A stretch of 20,580 nt of DNA from Sulfurovum sp. UBA7648 (GCA_002483605.1 DLIG01000007.1:1-20580), one strand, 5' to 3'. Counted from the stretch's first letter, positions 8,344 to 14,745 are shown. The notes: generated by a model not told the origin, from the letters alone. Program-made: numbers and translations.

Positions 8344-8913
8344 ATGGAACAATATTTGGTTGCTACAGATATCATAAATTTTACTCATCCCTCTGTTGCC
8401 GCAAAAGCTCATGAATTAGCCATCGGATGCAATAGCGACACCGAGATCTCACGACGATGTTTCGAATTTGTTCGTGATGAGATACGTCATACAGGCGATG
8501 CAAAAGAAGGGGTCACGACATGCAGTGCAAGCGAAGTTTTAGAGTATGGTACGGGGTGGTGCTATGCCAAAAGTCATCTGTTGGCTGCATTATTACGTGC
8601 AAATGGCATCCCGACGGCTCTATGCTATCAGCGTCTGAATTGTTCAGAATATGAAAAAGGGATTTATTGCCTGCACGGGCTAAATTCTGTGTATTTAAAA
8701 GAGTTCGGTTGGTATCTTATTGATGCAAGAGGAAATAAAGATGGTGTTAATGCTCAGTTTGAGCCACCGTATGAAAAACTGGCGTTTATTTTGGGTGAAA
8801 ATGAATACGATTTGGATGAACAATACGCTCAGCCGCTCCCTATCGTTGTAGAAGCTTTGAAAACACGCAAAAATTATGCTGAAATGGTCTGGCATTTCCC
8901 TGATCATATATAA
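8344..8913 (+). CDS. Transglutaminase-like domain protein
   Basis: Cysteine-protease-fold protein of 189 residues. The triad can be placed: Cys73 in TGWCYAKSH, His111 in YCLHGLNS and Asp127 in WYLIDARGN. This is the order and spacing of the bacterial transglutaminase-like (PF01841) superfamily, which mostly holds peptidases or amidases. There is no signal peptide, so it is probably cytoplasmic. I prefer the ATG at 8344 over an in-frame ATG at 8305, because AAGGAAAG lies 2-9 nt before 8344 while 8305 sits one base after the previous stop without a ribosome site. Its own stop at 8911-8913 overlaps the Shine-Dalgarno of the next gene. The substrate is unknown. Confidence 0.85.
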   Translation: MEQYLVATDIINFTHPSVAAKAHELAIGCNSDTEISRRCFEFVRDEIRHTGDAKEGVTTCSASEVLEYGTGWCYAKSHLLAALLRANGIPTALCYQRLNCSEYEKGIYCLHGLNSVYLKEFGWYLIDARGNKDGVNAQFEPPYEKLAFILGENEYDLDEQYAQPLPIVVEALKTRKNYAEMVWHFPDHI

Positions 8914-8923
8914 AGGAGCAAAA

Positions 8924-9535
8924 ATGAGACGTTCGGAATTTGAAGTATCTGATCCACAAGTGATTGAATCGGTCTTAATGGAGTGCGAGTACGGGGTATT
9001 ATCACTTATAAGCGATAACGAACCTTATGGTGTGGCGGTTAATTTTGCTTATCGTGACGGCAAGTTTTATTTTCATGGTTCACTAGAAGGACGCAAAGCC
9101 GAGGCGATAGGGGAGCGTGCCAAGTGTTCTTTTGTGGTCGTTAAGCCTTATGCTTATATCCCGTCTTATTTTAGCGATACACGCTCGGCATGTCCGGCGA
9201 CGCAATATTTTGCTTCGGTAATAGCAAGAGGTGAGGTGGTGCGGTTGGATGATCCGGTTCAAAAGGCTTTTGGATTAACAGCACTCATGGAAAAGATGCA
9301 GCCAGAAGGTGGCTATGAGCCAATCGATGCGACAAATCTTATCTATATGAAAATGATAGAAAAAACTGGTGTATATGTAATTGAGTCCAACTCAATTACC
9401 CTCAAAGTCAAAGCAGGACAAAATCTATCACAAGAGCGCCAAATATCGCTAATAAGCCGTTTGGAAGAACGAGGAGCAAGTGCTGATAGTGCGACGATTC
9501 AGATGATGAGCAGATTTCAAAAACAAGGAGAATAG
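8924..9535 (+). CDS. Pyridoxamine 5'-phosphate oxidase-fold (NimA-like) flavin-binding protein
   Basis: Split-barrel flavoprotein of 203 residues of the group containing nitroimidazole-resistance NimA and related COG3467 proteins. Visible marks are the opening MRRSEFEVSDPQVIESVL, the strand pattern YGVLSLISDNEPYGVAVNF, YFHGSLEGRKAEAI (phosphate/flavin-binding loop), CSFVVV and the central VIARGEVVRL strand. It probably binds FMN or a similar cofactor and acts as a reductase; the substrate is not known and antibiotic resistance must not be assumed. The start at 8924 is fixed by AAAGGAG at 8912-8918. The acetyltransferase start follows the stop without a gap, so the two are tightly coupled. Confidence 0.85.
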   Translation: MRRSEFEVSDPQVIESVLMECEYGVLSLISDNEPYGVAVNFAYRDGKFYFHGSLEGRKAEAIGERAKCSFVVVKPYAYIPSYFSDTRSACPATQYFASVIARGEVVRLDDPVQKAFGLTALMEKMQPEGGYEPIDATNLIYMKMIEKTGVYVIESNSITLKVKAGQNLSQERQISLISRLEERGASADSATIQMMSRFQKQGE

Positions 9536-10102
9536 ATGGAGTACAGAGTTGCCACACGTGATGATATTGAGTCAGTTTTGACATTGCATTACCGCTATCA
9601 GATCGATTCGATAGCAAAAGAAGACAAAAAAGACGGGTTTGTAACTACTCCTTTTACATACGAGCAACTTTTTGCTTTGATAGAAGAAGAACAAGGGCTT
9701 TTTATTGCAGTAGACAATGAAGAAATCGTAGCTTATGTGATGGCAGCATCATGGCAGTTTTGGTCGGCATGGCCGATGTTTGCTTACATGATCGATGGAT
9801 TGGAAAATTTGGAATATTTAGGACAAAAACTAAGTGTTGAAAACTCTTATCAGTACGGCCCGATCTGTATCGATAAACGGGTACGCGGTAGCGGTGTGTT
9901 GGAAAGAATTTTTGATTTTGCAAGAGCGCAGATGGCACCCAGGTATCCGATCTTGGTAACCTTTATCAACCGTATCAATCCTCGTTCATACGAAGCCCAT
10001 ACGAGAAAATTGGGGCTTGAAGTGATTGCTGAGTTTGGTTATAACAACAACAATTATTACGAGTTAGTCTATGACACTGCCAAGCCATTATCACAGGTGT
10101 AA
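9536..10102 (+). CDS. GNAT family N-acetyltransferase
   Basis: Acetyl-CoA-dependent acetyltransferase of 188 residues. It has the GNAT opening (MEYRVATRDDIESVLTLHYR), the central strands (GLFIAVDNEEIVAYVMAA) and a motif A region (ICIDKRVRGSGVLERIFDFAR) whose RGSG loop would bind the CoA pyrophosphate. The C-terminal NPRSYEAHTRKLGLEVIAEF is the usual motif B region. The start abuts the previous stop (TAGATG), with AAGGAG at 9525-9530 inside the upstream gene. It is the last gene of the plus-strand run that begins at 6921. The acceptor substrate is unknown; association with the flavoprotein just upstream suggests a shared small-molecule or resistance role, which is inference. Confidence 0.87.
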   Translation: MEYRVATRDDIESVLTLHYRYQIDSIAKEDKKDGFVTTPFTYEQLFALIEEEQGLFIAVDNEEIVAYVMAASWQFWSAWPMFAYMIDGLENLEYLGQKLSVENSYQYGPICIDKRVRGSGVLERIFDFARAQMAPRYPILVTFINRINPRSYEAHTRKLGLEVIAEFGYNNNNYYELVYDTAKPLSQV

Positions 10103-10149
10103 CATCGTGTATCGGCACAGCGTTTTGTACTTATAGTTCAAAGAAATCC

Positions 10150-10199
10150 ATATGCAATGCATATAGATACGGCTAGATAGTATAATATATCTAAAGGAG
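10150..10199 (+). promoter_or_regulatory. Promoter with palindromic operator for the FAD monooxygenase
   Basis: TATAAT lies at 10181-10186. The perfect palindrome ATATGCAATGCATAT (7-bp arms around one base) covers 10150-10164, so its right arm sits exactly where a -35 box would be with 17-nt spacing. A strong ribosome site AAAGGAG follows at 10193-10199. A dimeric repressor or activator is likely to bind here; no cognate regulator is adjacent. Confidence 0.55.
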
Positions 10200-10206
10200 T
10201 ATAATC

Positions 10207-11400
10207 ATGACTTCATTCAAACAAATAAATAGCAACATTGGTGCTCAAAAAAATGAAAAAATTTTGATAGTCGGTGGCGGTGTAGCAGGTTTAATGACCC
10301 AAAATAGACTAGAATCATTGGGGTATAAACCTGTTTTAGTTGAAAAATCTGATACGCTCAGGACGGATGGCGCGGGGATTCTTTTGGGGGCAAATGTTCT
10401 TAGGATATTTCGCGAATGCGGACTAGAAGAAGAACTGATGCGATATGCCCAGCCGCTTAAAGAGATAGTATCGCTTGATGATCAAGCCAAAATGCTTGGT
10501 CGTTTTGATCTGGAAAAAATAGCGCTTGAAACTTCCTATCCGACAGTTGCCATTCACAGAAAAAGACTCCATGAGGTATTGAGCAATTCAGTAAATCAGG
10601 AAAATATCCATCTCTCTCAAAAGGTGACGGGAATTGCTCAACGCGATTCTGTTTATAATGTGACATTTGATAATGGTACGGTCGAAGAGTATGATTATAT
10701 TATCGGTGCTGACGGGCTGCGATCCAATGTCAGAGAGGCATTTTTTGGCGATATACCGCTCAGAGATGCCGGATATGTATGCTGGAGATTTGTATGTGAC
10801 ATACCTGCGGGACTAGATGCGACGAGCAGTAGTGAGTCTTGGGGTGACAATAAACGTGTCGGTATATTTCCAATAGGCGAAAATAAAGTGTATTGCTTTT
10901 TGCTTACTTCCACCAAAGGCGGTGAAGAAAAGATGAATTTTCAAGAGATATTGAACTGCTTTAGCGAATTTCAAGGAGATTGGCAAACAATAGCTGCAGC
11001 TATTGATATAAACGATACTGAACTTTTATTTAATCCAATTGCTGATCTGTCGCGAGTGGTGCTGCAAAAAGAAAAAATGATACTCATAGGAGATGCGGGA
11101 CATGCAACAACACCCAATCTAGGACAGGGAGCAGCCATGGGGATCGAGGGTGCATATGCTTTTGGGGAATTGCTCAAAACCAATTCAATGATGGACGCGA
11201 TGAAACTTTATCCTAAAGTGCGTTTTGAGAGGGTTACATATATTCGTAACCGTTCATGGATGATAGGTAAAATGGCACACTTAAAATCACCGTTTTGGCA
11301 AGCTGTGAGGAATTTTATAATGAGGCTGATCCATCAAAGCACAAATCAAAAAGAGTTTGAAAAAGCGATACTTGGCGGTGCAGGCAATGCAGGCAAGTGA
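10207..11400 (+). CDS. FAD-dependent aromatic-hydroxylase-type monooxygenase
   Basis: Flavoprotein monooxygenase (PF01494-type, group A) of 397 residues. The dinucleotide-binding motif G23-x-G25-x-x-G28 is near the N-terminus, followed by VLVEKS. The DG motif appears as YDYIIGADGLRSNVRE (about 160-175), and the GD motif as ILIGDAGHATTPNLGQGAAMGIEGA (about 297-321). Such enzymes use NAD(P)H and O2 to hydroxylate or degrade aromatic, isoprenoid or antibiotic substrates; the closest familiar look-alikes are the TetX, kynurenine 3-monooxygenase and zeaxanthin epoxidase groups. Which substrate applies cannot be told from sequence alone. The gene starts a new transcription unit with an evident promoter and operator-like palindrome. 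A further ATG/flavin-linked gene occurs at 12454. Confidence 0.88.
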   Translation: MTSFKQINSNIGAQKNEKILIVGGGVAGLMTQNRLESLGYKPVLVEKSDTLRTDGAGILLGANVLRIFRECGLEEELMRYAQPLKEIVSLDDQAKMLGRFDLEKIALETSYPTVAIHRKRLHEVLSNSVNQENIHLSQKVTGIAQRDSVYNVTFDNGTVEEYDYIIGADGLRSNVREAFFGDIPLRDAGYVCWRFVCDIPAGLDATSSSESWGDNKRVGIFPIGENKVYCFLLTSTKGGEEKMNFQEILNCFSEFQGDWQTIAAAIDINDTELLFNPIADLSRVVLQKEKMILIGDAGHATTPNLGQGAAMGIEGAYAFGELLKTNSMMDAMKLYPKVRFERVTYIRNRSWMIGKMAHLKSPFWQAVRNFIMRLIHQSTNQKEFEKAILGGAGNAGK

Positions 11401-11448
11401 TATGGTGAGACAATTTATCAAAGATTTTAGAAATTTGGAAGGTCTGCA

Positions 11449-11799
11449 ATGATGACTTTTAAAGAGATTGTTGTTTACCTACTTTCCAAAAAAGGCGCAA
11501 CATTTGATTATCCTTTTGACGATAAAGTACGTGTGTACCGTGTAGTGGATAAGATATTTGCCTTGATGAGTGACAAAGAACCGTTATCTATCAATCTTAA
11601 ATGTAATCCTTTTTATGCATTGGAGCTGCGCTCAATGTATACATCGGTAATACCTGGTTACCATATGAATAAAAAACATTGGAATACGGTAGTGGTTGGC
11701 GGAGATGTCGATGATGCACTGCTAAAAGAGCTGATAGACCACTCATATACATTGATTGCCGAGAGCTTGACAAAGAAAGAACAGAATATGCTTTCATAG
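11449..11799 (+). CDS. MmcQ/YjbR family protein (DUF419)
   Basis: Small protein of 116 residues. The opening (MMTFKEIVVYLLSKKGATFDYPF), the VYRVVDKIFALM strand, SINLKCNPFYALELR, VIPGYHMNKKHWNTVVV and the final LIDHSYTLIAESLTKKEQ are the family's known order of motifs. The fold resembles a double-wing DNA-binding protein (CyaY-like), but the molecular role is unproven. The ribosome site GGAAGG at 11437-11442 supports the ATG at 11449. It lies 48 nt after the monooxygenase stop and could be cotranscribed with it. Length is normal. Confidence 0.9.
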   Translation: MMTFKEIVVYLLSKKGATFDYPFDDKVRVYRVVDKIFALMSDKEPLSINLKCNPFYALELRSMYTSVIPGYHMNKKHWNTVVVGGDVDDALLKELIDHSYTLIAESLTKKEQNMLS

Positions 11800-11852
11800 A
11801 AAGAGGATTAAAAGTTTTCATTTTGCCATAAAAAGTGTTATCGCATGAGATG

Positions 11853-11881
11853 TGTTATAATATTTGCAATTTAAAGTGGAG
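11853..11881 (+). promoter_or_regulatory. Extended -10 promoter of tag
   Basis: TGTTATAAT at 11853-11861 is an extended -10 (TGnTATAAT). AAGTGGAG at 11874-11881 is the ribosome site for the ATG at 11888. Confidence 0.55.
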
Positions 11882-11887
11882 AAAATA

Positions 11888-12457
11888 ATGTTTGTTTCAC
11901 GTTGTGGATGGGTAAAACTAAATAATCCAGTCTATGTCGCCTATCATGATGAGGAGTGGGGAAAACCTTTGCATGATGATCGAGCACTCTTTGAACTTTT
12001 TAGTCTTGAGACACAATCAGCTGGATTAAGTTGGTTGACGGTACTGAAAAAGCGGGAAGGGTACCGTAAAGCGTTCGAGGGATTTGATCTCTCAAAAGTC
12101 ACTTTGTATACTGAAGCAGACATTGATCGCATATTGGAGAGTGAAGGTGTTATCAAAAGCCGTCCGAAAATCGAAGCTATTATCAGTAATGCGAAAGGGT
12201 TTGTAGAAATTCAAAAAGAATTCGGCTCTCTGGATAACTATTTTTGGAGCAAGGTGGGCGGCAAGACTATCGTAAACAATGTAACGGACTACAAAAATGT
12301 GGCGAGTATATCTGAAATATCTGATGATATAACGAAGCAGCTCAAAAAACGAAATTTTAAATTTATAGGTTCTACAACAATATACGCCTTTATGCAAGCG
12401 TGTGGGATGGTAGATGACCATGAAAATAGCTGTTTTTGCAAAGGAGTAAACAAATGA
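11888..12457 (+). CDS. tag: DNA-3-methyladenine glycosylase I
   Basis: Base-excision repair enzyme of 189 residues that removes 3-methyladenine from alkylated DNA. Compared with E. coli Tag, the zinc ligands are present as Cys6 (RCGW), His20 (AYHDEEW), His178 and Cys182 (DDHENSCFC). The catalytic-pocket glutamate is Glu41 in LETQSAGLSWLTVLKKRE. An in-frame ATG at 11864 exists, but the ATG at 11888 has a good ribosome site, follows the promoter at the right distance, and gives the family's N-terminus. The stop overlaps the start of the next gene as ATGA. Identity is secure. Confidence 0.95.
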   Translation: MFVSRCGWVKLNNPVYVAYHDEEWGKPLHDDRALFELFSLETQSAGLSWLTVLKKREGYRKAFEGFDLSKVTLYTEADIDRILESEGVIKSRPKIEAIISNAKGFVEIQKEFGSLDNYFWSKVGGKTIVNNVTDYKNVASISEISDDITKQLKKRNFKFIGSTTIYAFMQACGMVDDHENSCFCKGVNK

Positions 12458-13026
12458 TTTTTGATTTTTCAACTACTAACGAATCAAAAAAATACACAAT
12501 AATGAGTAATACTATATTTCCAAGACCCATAGCATGGATAACGACCGAGAATAACGGCATTATCAATTTGGCACCTTTTAGCTACTTTACGCCTATTAGT
12601 TCTGAGCCACCTCTTGTAATAGTCTCAATCGCTAAAAAAGAAAACTCTGGAGAGCCGAAAGATACATTCATCAATATCTTGAAACAAAAAGTTTGTACAA
12701 TTAATCTTGCCCATAAGGATTTGCTTAATGAGCTGATAAGCTCAAGCGAAGAACTGCCAAAAGAGATAAGCGAATGCGAGAAGTTTGATATTAAAACAAA
12801 AACTCTTTTGCATGATTTTCCGCCTATGGTCGAAGGCATAAAATGTGCACTATTTTGTGAATTTGTGCAGAAGGTGGAATCAAACAACAGATATGAACCG
12901 TTTATTTTGGAGATAAAGTATGTGTTTGTCGATGATAAAAGTATCGACAAAAAAAACCATATTTGCTTGGAAAATATCGGGAGAGTTGGAATGGAATTTT
13001 TGGTTGATTGCAAGCGAACAAGCTAG
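12454..13026 (+). CDS. Flavin reductase-like domain protein
   Basis: FMN-binding split-barrel protein of 190 residues (PF01613-type). The opening MIFDFSTTNESKKY, then IFPRPIAWITTENNGIINLAPFSYFTPISSEPPLVIVSI, is the classic flavin-reductase-domain signature; a later VQKVESNNRYEPFILEIKYVFVDD strand matches the family's second half. The start at 12454 overlaps the tag stop (ATGA), and AAGGAG at 12441-12446 lies inside tag, so the pair is translationally coupled. A longer frame from 12436 lacks a ribosome site. It probably carries FMN; whether it supplies reduced flavin to a partner is unknown, and the FAD monooxygenase upstream is of a self-sufficient type that would not need it. Confidence 0.86.
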   Translation: MIFDFSTTNESKKYTIMSNTIFPRPIAWITTENNGIINLAPFSYFTPISSEPPLVIVSIAKKENSGEPKDTFINILKQKVCTINLAHKDLLNELISSSEELPKEISECEKFDIKTKTLLHDFPPMVEGIKCALFCEFVQKVESNNRYEPFILEIKYVFVDDKSIDKKNHICLENIGRVGMEFLVDCKRTS

Positions 13027-13043
13027 AAAAATAAAACAAGGTA

Positions 13044-13060
13044 TGTGTTTATTTGAGATA
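13044..13060 (+). repeat. Left copy of a 17-bp direct repeat flanking the methyltransferase cassette
   Basis: TGTGTTTATTTGAGATA is found here and again at 13970-13986. The match extends at the left with one mismatch to 20 bp, and at the right as AAAC versus CAAAC. Confidence 0.8.
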
Positions 13061-13081
13061 AAACTTTTATAATTTATTTTT

Positions 13082-13110
13082 TGATATACTTTCTAAACTT
13101 TACAAAGGAG
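13082..13110 (+). promoter_or_regulatory. Extended -10 promoter and strong ribosome site before the 22-codon ORF
   Basis: TGATATACT at 13082-13090 is an extended -10; a second candidate TATAAT lies at 13068-13073. AAAGGAG at 13104-13110 is a near-ideal ribosome site 5 nt before the ATG at 13116. Confidence 0.5.
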
Positions 13111-13115
13111 AGCAC

Positions 13116-13184
13116 ATGATATATTATCGTAATACTAACTACAATTACTTCGTTCGAGTCGCTCTCTTTTGGCTTATGCCATAA
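13116..13184 (+). CDS. Possible 22-residue leader peptide or small protein
   Basis: A short ORF encodes 22 residues, beginning MIYYRNTNYNYFVRVALF and ending WLMP. It has an extended -10 box about 25 nt upstream and an AAAGGAG ribosome site at the ideal distance, better than that of most full genes here. Seven of 22 residues are aromatic and three are Asn. Near its end TGGC-TTAT-GCCA (13170-13181) can form a short stem. The methyltransferase starts 63 nt after its stop, so it could be a regulatory leader peptide, a real microprotein, or the scar of a lost gene. The N/Y-rich run before FVRVAL also vaguely resembles the C-termini of formylglycine-enzyme-like or DUF1566 proteins. No function is claimed. 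Confidence 0.4.
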   Translation: MIYYRNTNYNYFVRVALFWLMP

Positions 13185-13247
13185 CTACTTCTTTTTAACA
13201 TAACACATTAATTTTTATTTATTATTATATACCACAAAAGGATACCT

Positions 13248-13922
13248 ATGTCGTTACAATTAGACGATTTCCTCATTACAGGTCGTACCTTTGAGGAATA
13301 TGCGGCATTTTTCGATTTGGATGCTGCATCGATGAAAAATATGAGGGTTTTGGACTGCCCAAGTGGAGCGAGTTCATTTATAGCCGAGGCTAAAAAGATA
13401 GGAATATCAGCGCAAGGATGTGATATTCTCTATCGATACAATGTAGATAAACTAAGACTACAAGGAGAAAAGAGTATCAAGAAAATTTACGCTGATACGA
13501 GTTGGATGGCGGATAATAATTTTGTATTTTATCATTCAATCAAAAAGCACAAAGAGCATCGAATAAGTGCATTGGAAAAGTTTTGCACAGATTACAACCC
13601 CGCAGATTATAAATACGCCAAATTACCGAAATTGCTGTATGAAAATGATAGCTTTGATCTTATTTTAAGTTCACACCTGTTGTTCGTTTATGATGATAGG
13701 TTGGATTTGACATTTCACGAAATATCCATAGCAGAGATGTTGCGTATCGGCAAGGAAGTACGTATTTTTCCGCTAGTAGATTATAAAAACTCCCACAAGG
13801 ATGAGCTCGATAATCTCAGTCCATTAGCTTACCGGATTGCCAAAAAATTTGGCGGTGAAATAATCAAAGTCGGATTTGAGTTTCAAAAAAATGCAAATTA
13901 TATGATGAAGATCAAAAAATAG
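13248..13922 (+). CDS. Divergent class I SAM-dependent methyltransferase-like protein
   Basis: Protein of 224 residues with a Rossmann methyltransferase pattern. The SAM loop is VLDCPSGASSFIAEA (about 34-48), where the usual acidic-Gly-x-Gly is changed to Cys-Pro-Ser-Gly. Motif II is GCDI (about 57-60), and the motif IV strand is FDLILSSHLLFVYDD (about 137-151), followed by an EMLRIGKEVRIFPLV beta-strand. The region between motifs II and IV carries a long charged helical insert rather than the usual compact core. The substrate is unknown; small-molecule or protein methylation is equally possible. The ribosome site AAAAGGATA precedes the ATG. Its stop overlaps the Shine-Dalgarno of a short stub ORF, so it was probably the first gene of a longer operon. 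Confidence 0.7.
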   Translation: MSLQLDDFLITGRTFEEYAAFFDLDAASMKNMRVLDCPSGASSFIAEAKKIGISAQGCDILYRYNVDKLRLQGEKSIKKIYADTSWMADNNFVFYHSIKKHKEHRISALEKFCTDYNPADYKYAKLPKLLYENDSFDLILSSHLLFVYDDRLDLTFHEISIAEMLRIGKEVRIFPLVDYKNSHKDELDNLSPLAYRIAKKFGGEIIKVGFEFQKNANYMMKIKK

Positions 13923-13930
13923 GAGAAGCT

Positions 13931-14005
13931 ATGGCGCATCAATATCCGATCATTATACAGTGGCTAGTGTGTGTTTATTTGAGATACAAACGTCATAGAA
14001 ATTGA
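13931..14005 (+). pseudogene. Truncated gene start, possibly HicB-type antitoxin remnant
   Basis: A 24-codon ORF begins MAHQYPIIIQWLV and ends after a run of basic residues. It has a good ribosome site (AGGAGA at 13921-13926) overlapping the methyltransferase stop, as expected for a coupled downstream gene. The first ten or so residues resemble the first beta-strand of HicB antitoxins (short start, then YPIIIQ), but the expected acidic 'DEDG' follow-on is missing. The resemblance breaks off exactly where the 17-bp direct repeat begins. I read it as the 5' end of a gene cut by a deletion or insertion at the repeat. The HicB identity is a guess from a very short match. Confidence 0.3.
13970..13986 (+). 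repeat. Right copy of the 17-bp direct repeat
   Basis: Identical over 17 bp to 13044-13060. The copies are 926 bp apart and enclose the short ORF, the methyltransferase gene and the beginning of the stub ORF. The 203 nt that follow (14006-14208) hold a 9-bp inverted repeat (14027-14035 and 14095-14103) and the promoter of the next gene, and no coding region I can support. Confidence 0.8.
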
Positions 14006-14153
14006 AAATATTGTTGATTTAAACTTATTTACTTAATGAAATATTCAAAGCAATTTATACTTTGATGATACAACTATGGTACTCGCATGAAGAATAAGTA
14101 AATTACCACCAAATTAATACCATATAAGTATCCATAGCCTATAATCTACAAAG

Positions 14154-14172
14154 CGTAAAATTATAATTTACG
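14154..14172 (+). promoter_or_regulatory. Promoter -10 box inside a palindrome, before the CMD/AhpD-fold gene
   Basis: CGTAAAATTATAATTTACG is a near-perfect inverted repeat (CGTAAA/TTTACG) that contains TATAAT at 14162-14167. A protein bound to the palindrome would mask the -10. The start codon is 37 nt downstream. Confidence 0.5.
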
Positions 14173-14208
14173 TTTCTAATTATCTTAAAATTTATATCAA
14201 GGAATACA

Positions 14209-14739
14209 ATGGCCCACATAGCGTTACCGGAATTTGAGGAGATGAGTCCAGCTATCCAAGAAAAAGCTCGTCCGATCTTGGAAAAAACAGGCAATTTGGG
14301 TGAGATTTTTAAACTTTTGGCCCTTGATGAAAAGATCTATTTTGCGACAGACAATATGGTCCAGCATTTTTTATTTGATAAAACTGAACTCTCATATGAT
14401 ATAAAAGAAGCGATCGCGCTTTTGATATCAAAAGAAAATGGCTGCAAAATGTGTGTCGATGTCCATAGAGGAATAGCAAAAATGCTTGGTTTGAGCGAAG
14501 AGAGGATCGAAGAGATACTTCAAGGAGTTGATTCTATTCATACTACAGATGCGCAAAAAGCTCTTTTGAGATTTTGTATCAAAGCTTCCAAAAAAGATAA
14601 TTATAAGATTCAAAAAGAAGAGATAGATGCACTAAAAGAGTTCGGATATAGCGATGTTCAAATCCTTGAAGCAGTAGCAATTACCGGATATTTTAATTAT
14701 ATAAATACCCTTTCAAATGTTTTTGCTTTGGGGCAATAA
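14209..14739 (+). CDS. Carboxymuconolactone decarboxylase / AhpD-fold protein with CxxC
   Basis: All-helical protein of 176 residues. The redox motif Cys79-x-x-Cys82-x-x-x-His86 (NGCKMCVDVHRG) is the AhpD-type active site, which reduces peroxides or disulphides through a thiol relay. The surrounding helices (KEAIALLISKENG and the later DVQILEAVAITGYFNYINTLSNVF) are typical of the family. An AhpD-like peroxidase or disulphide reductase role is likely; true decarboxylase activity is unlikely given the cysteine pair. The ATG at 14209 has only a modest ribosome site (CAAGGAA). It has its own promoter with an operator-like palindrome, suggesting stress control, and is not in an operon with the methyltransferase. 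Confidence 0.88.
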   Translation: MAHIALPEFEEMSPAIQEKARPILEKTGNLGEIFKLLALDEKIYFATDNMVQHFLFDKTELSYDIKEAIALLISKENGCKMCVDVHRGIAKMLGLSEERIEEILQGVDSIHTTDAQKALLRFCIKASKKDNYKIQKEEIDALKEFGYSDVQILEAVAITGYFNYINTLSNVFALGQ

Positions 14740-14745
14740 AGTTTC

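Noticed and set aside
8876..8923. Longer N-terminus for the NimA-like protein
   Set aside because: It would overlap the transglutaminase-like gene by 38 nt and lacks a ribosome site, whereas AAAGGAG fixes the start at 8924.
11402..11452. 16-codon ORF (MVRQFIKDFRNLEGLQ) between the monooxygenase and MmcQ genes, overlapping the MmcQ start as ATGA
   Set aside because: The upstream ribosome site is poor and the peptide has no recognisable feature; it might couple translation, but nothing else supports a gene.
11864..11887. Longer N-terminus for tag
   Set aside because: It would start within a few bases of the -10 box and ahead of the ribosome site; residues do not match the family.
10207..13026. 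Monooxygenase plus flavin-reductase-fold protein as a two-component monooxygenase
   Set aside because: The monooxygenase has the FAD/NAD(P)H motifs of single-component enzymes, and the two genes are separated by an unrelated repair gene with its own promoter.
14027..14103. 9-bp inverted repeat ATTTACTTA/TAAGTAAAT as a structured RNA
   Set aside because: A 59-nt AT-rich loop and short arms are expected by chance in such sequence.
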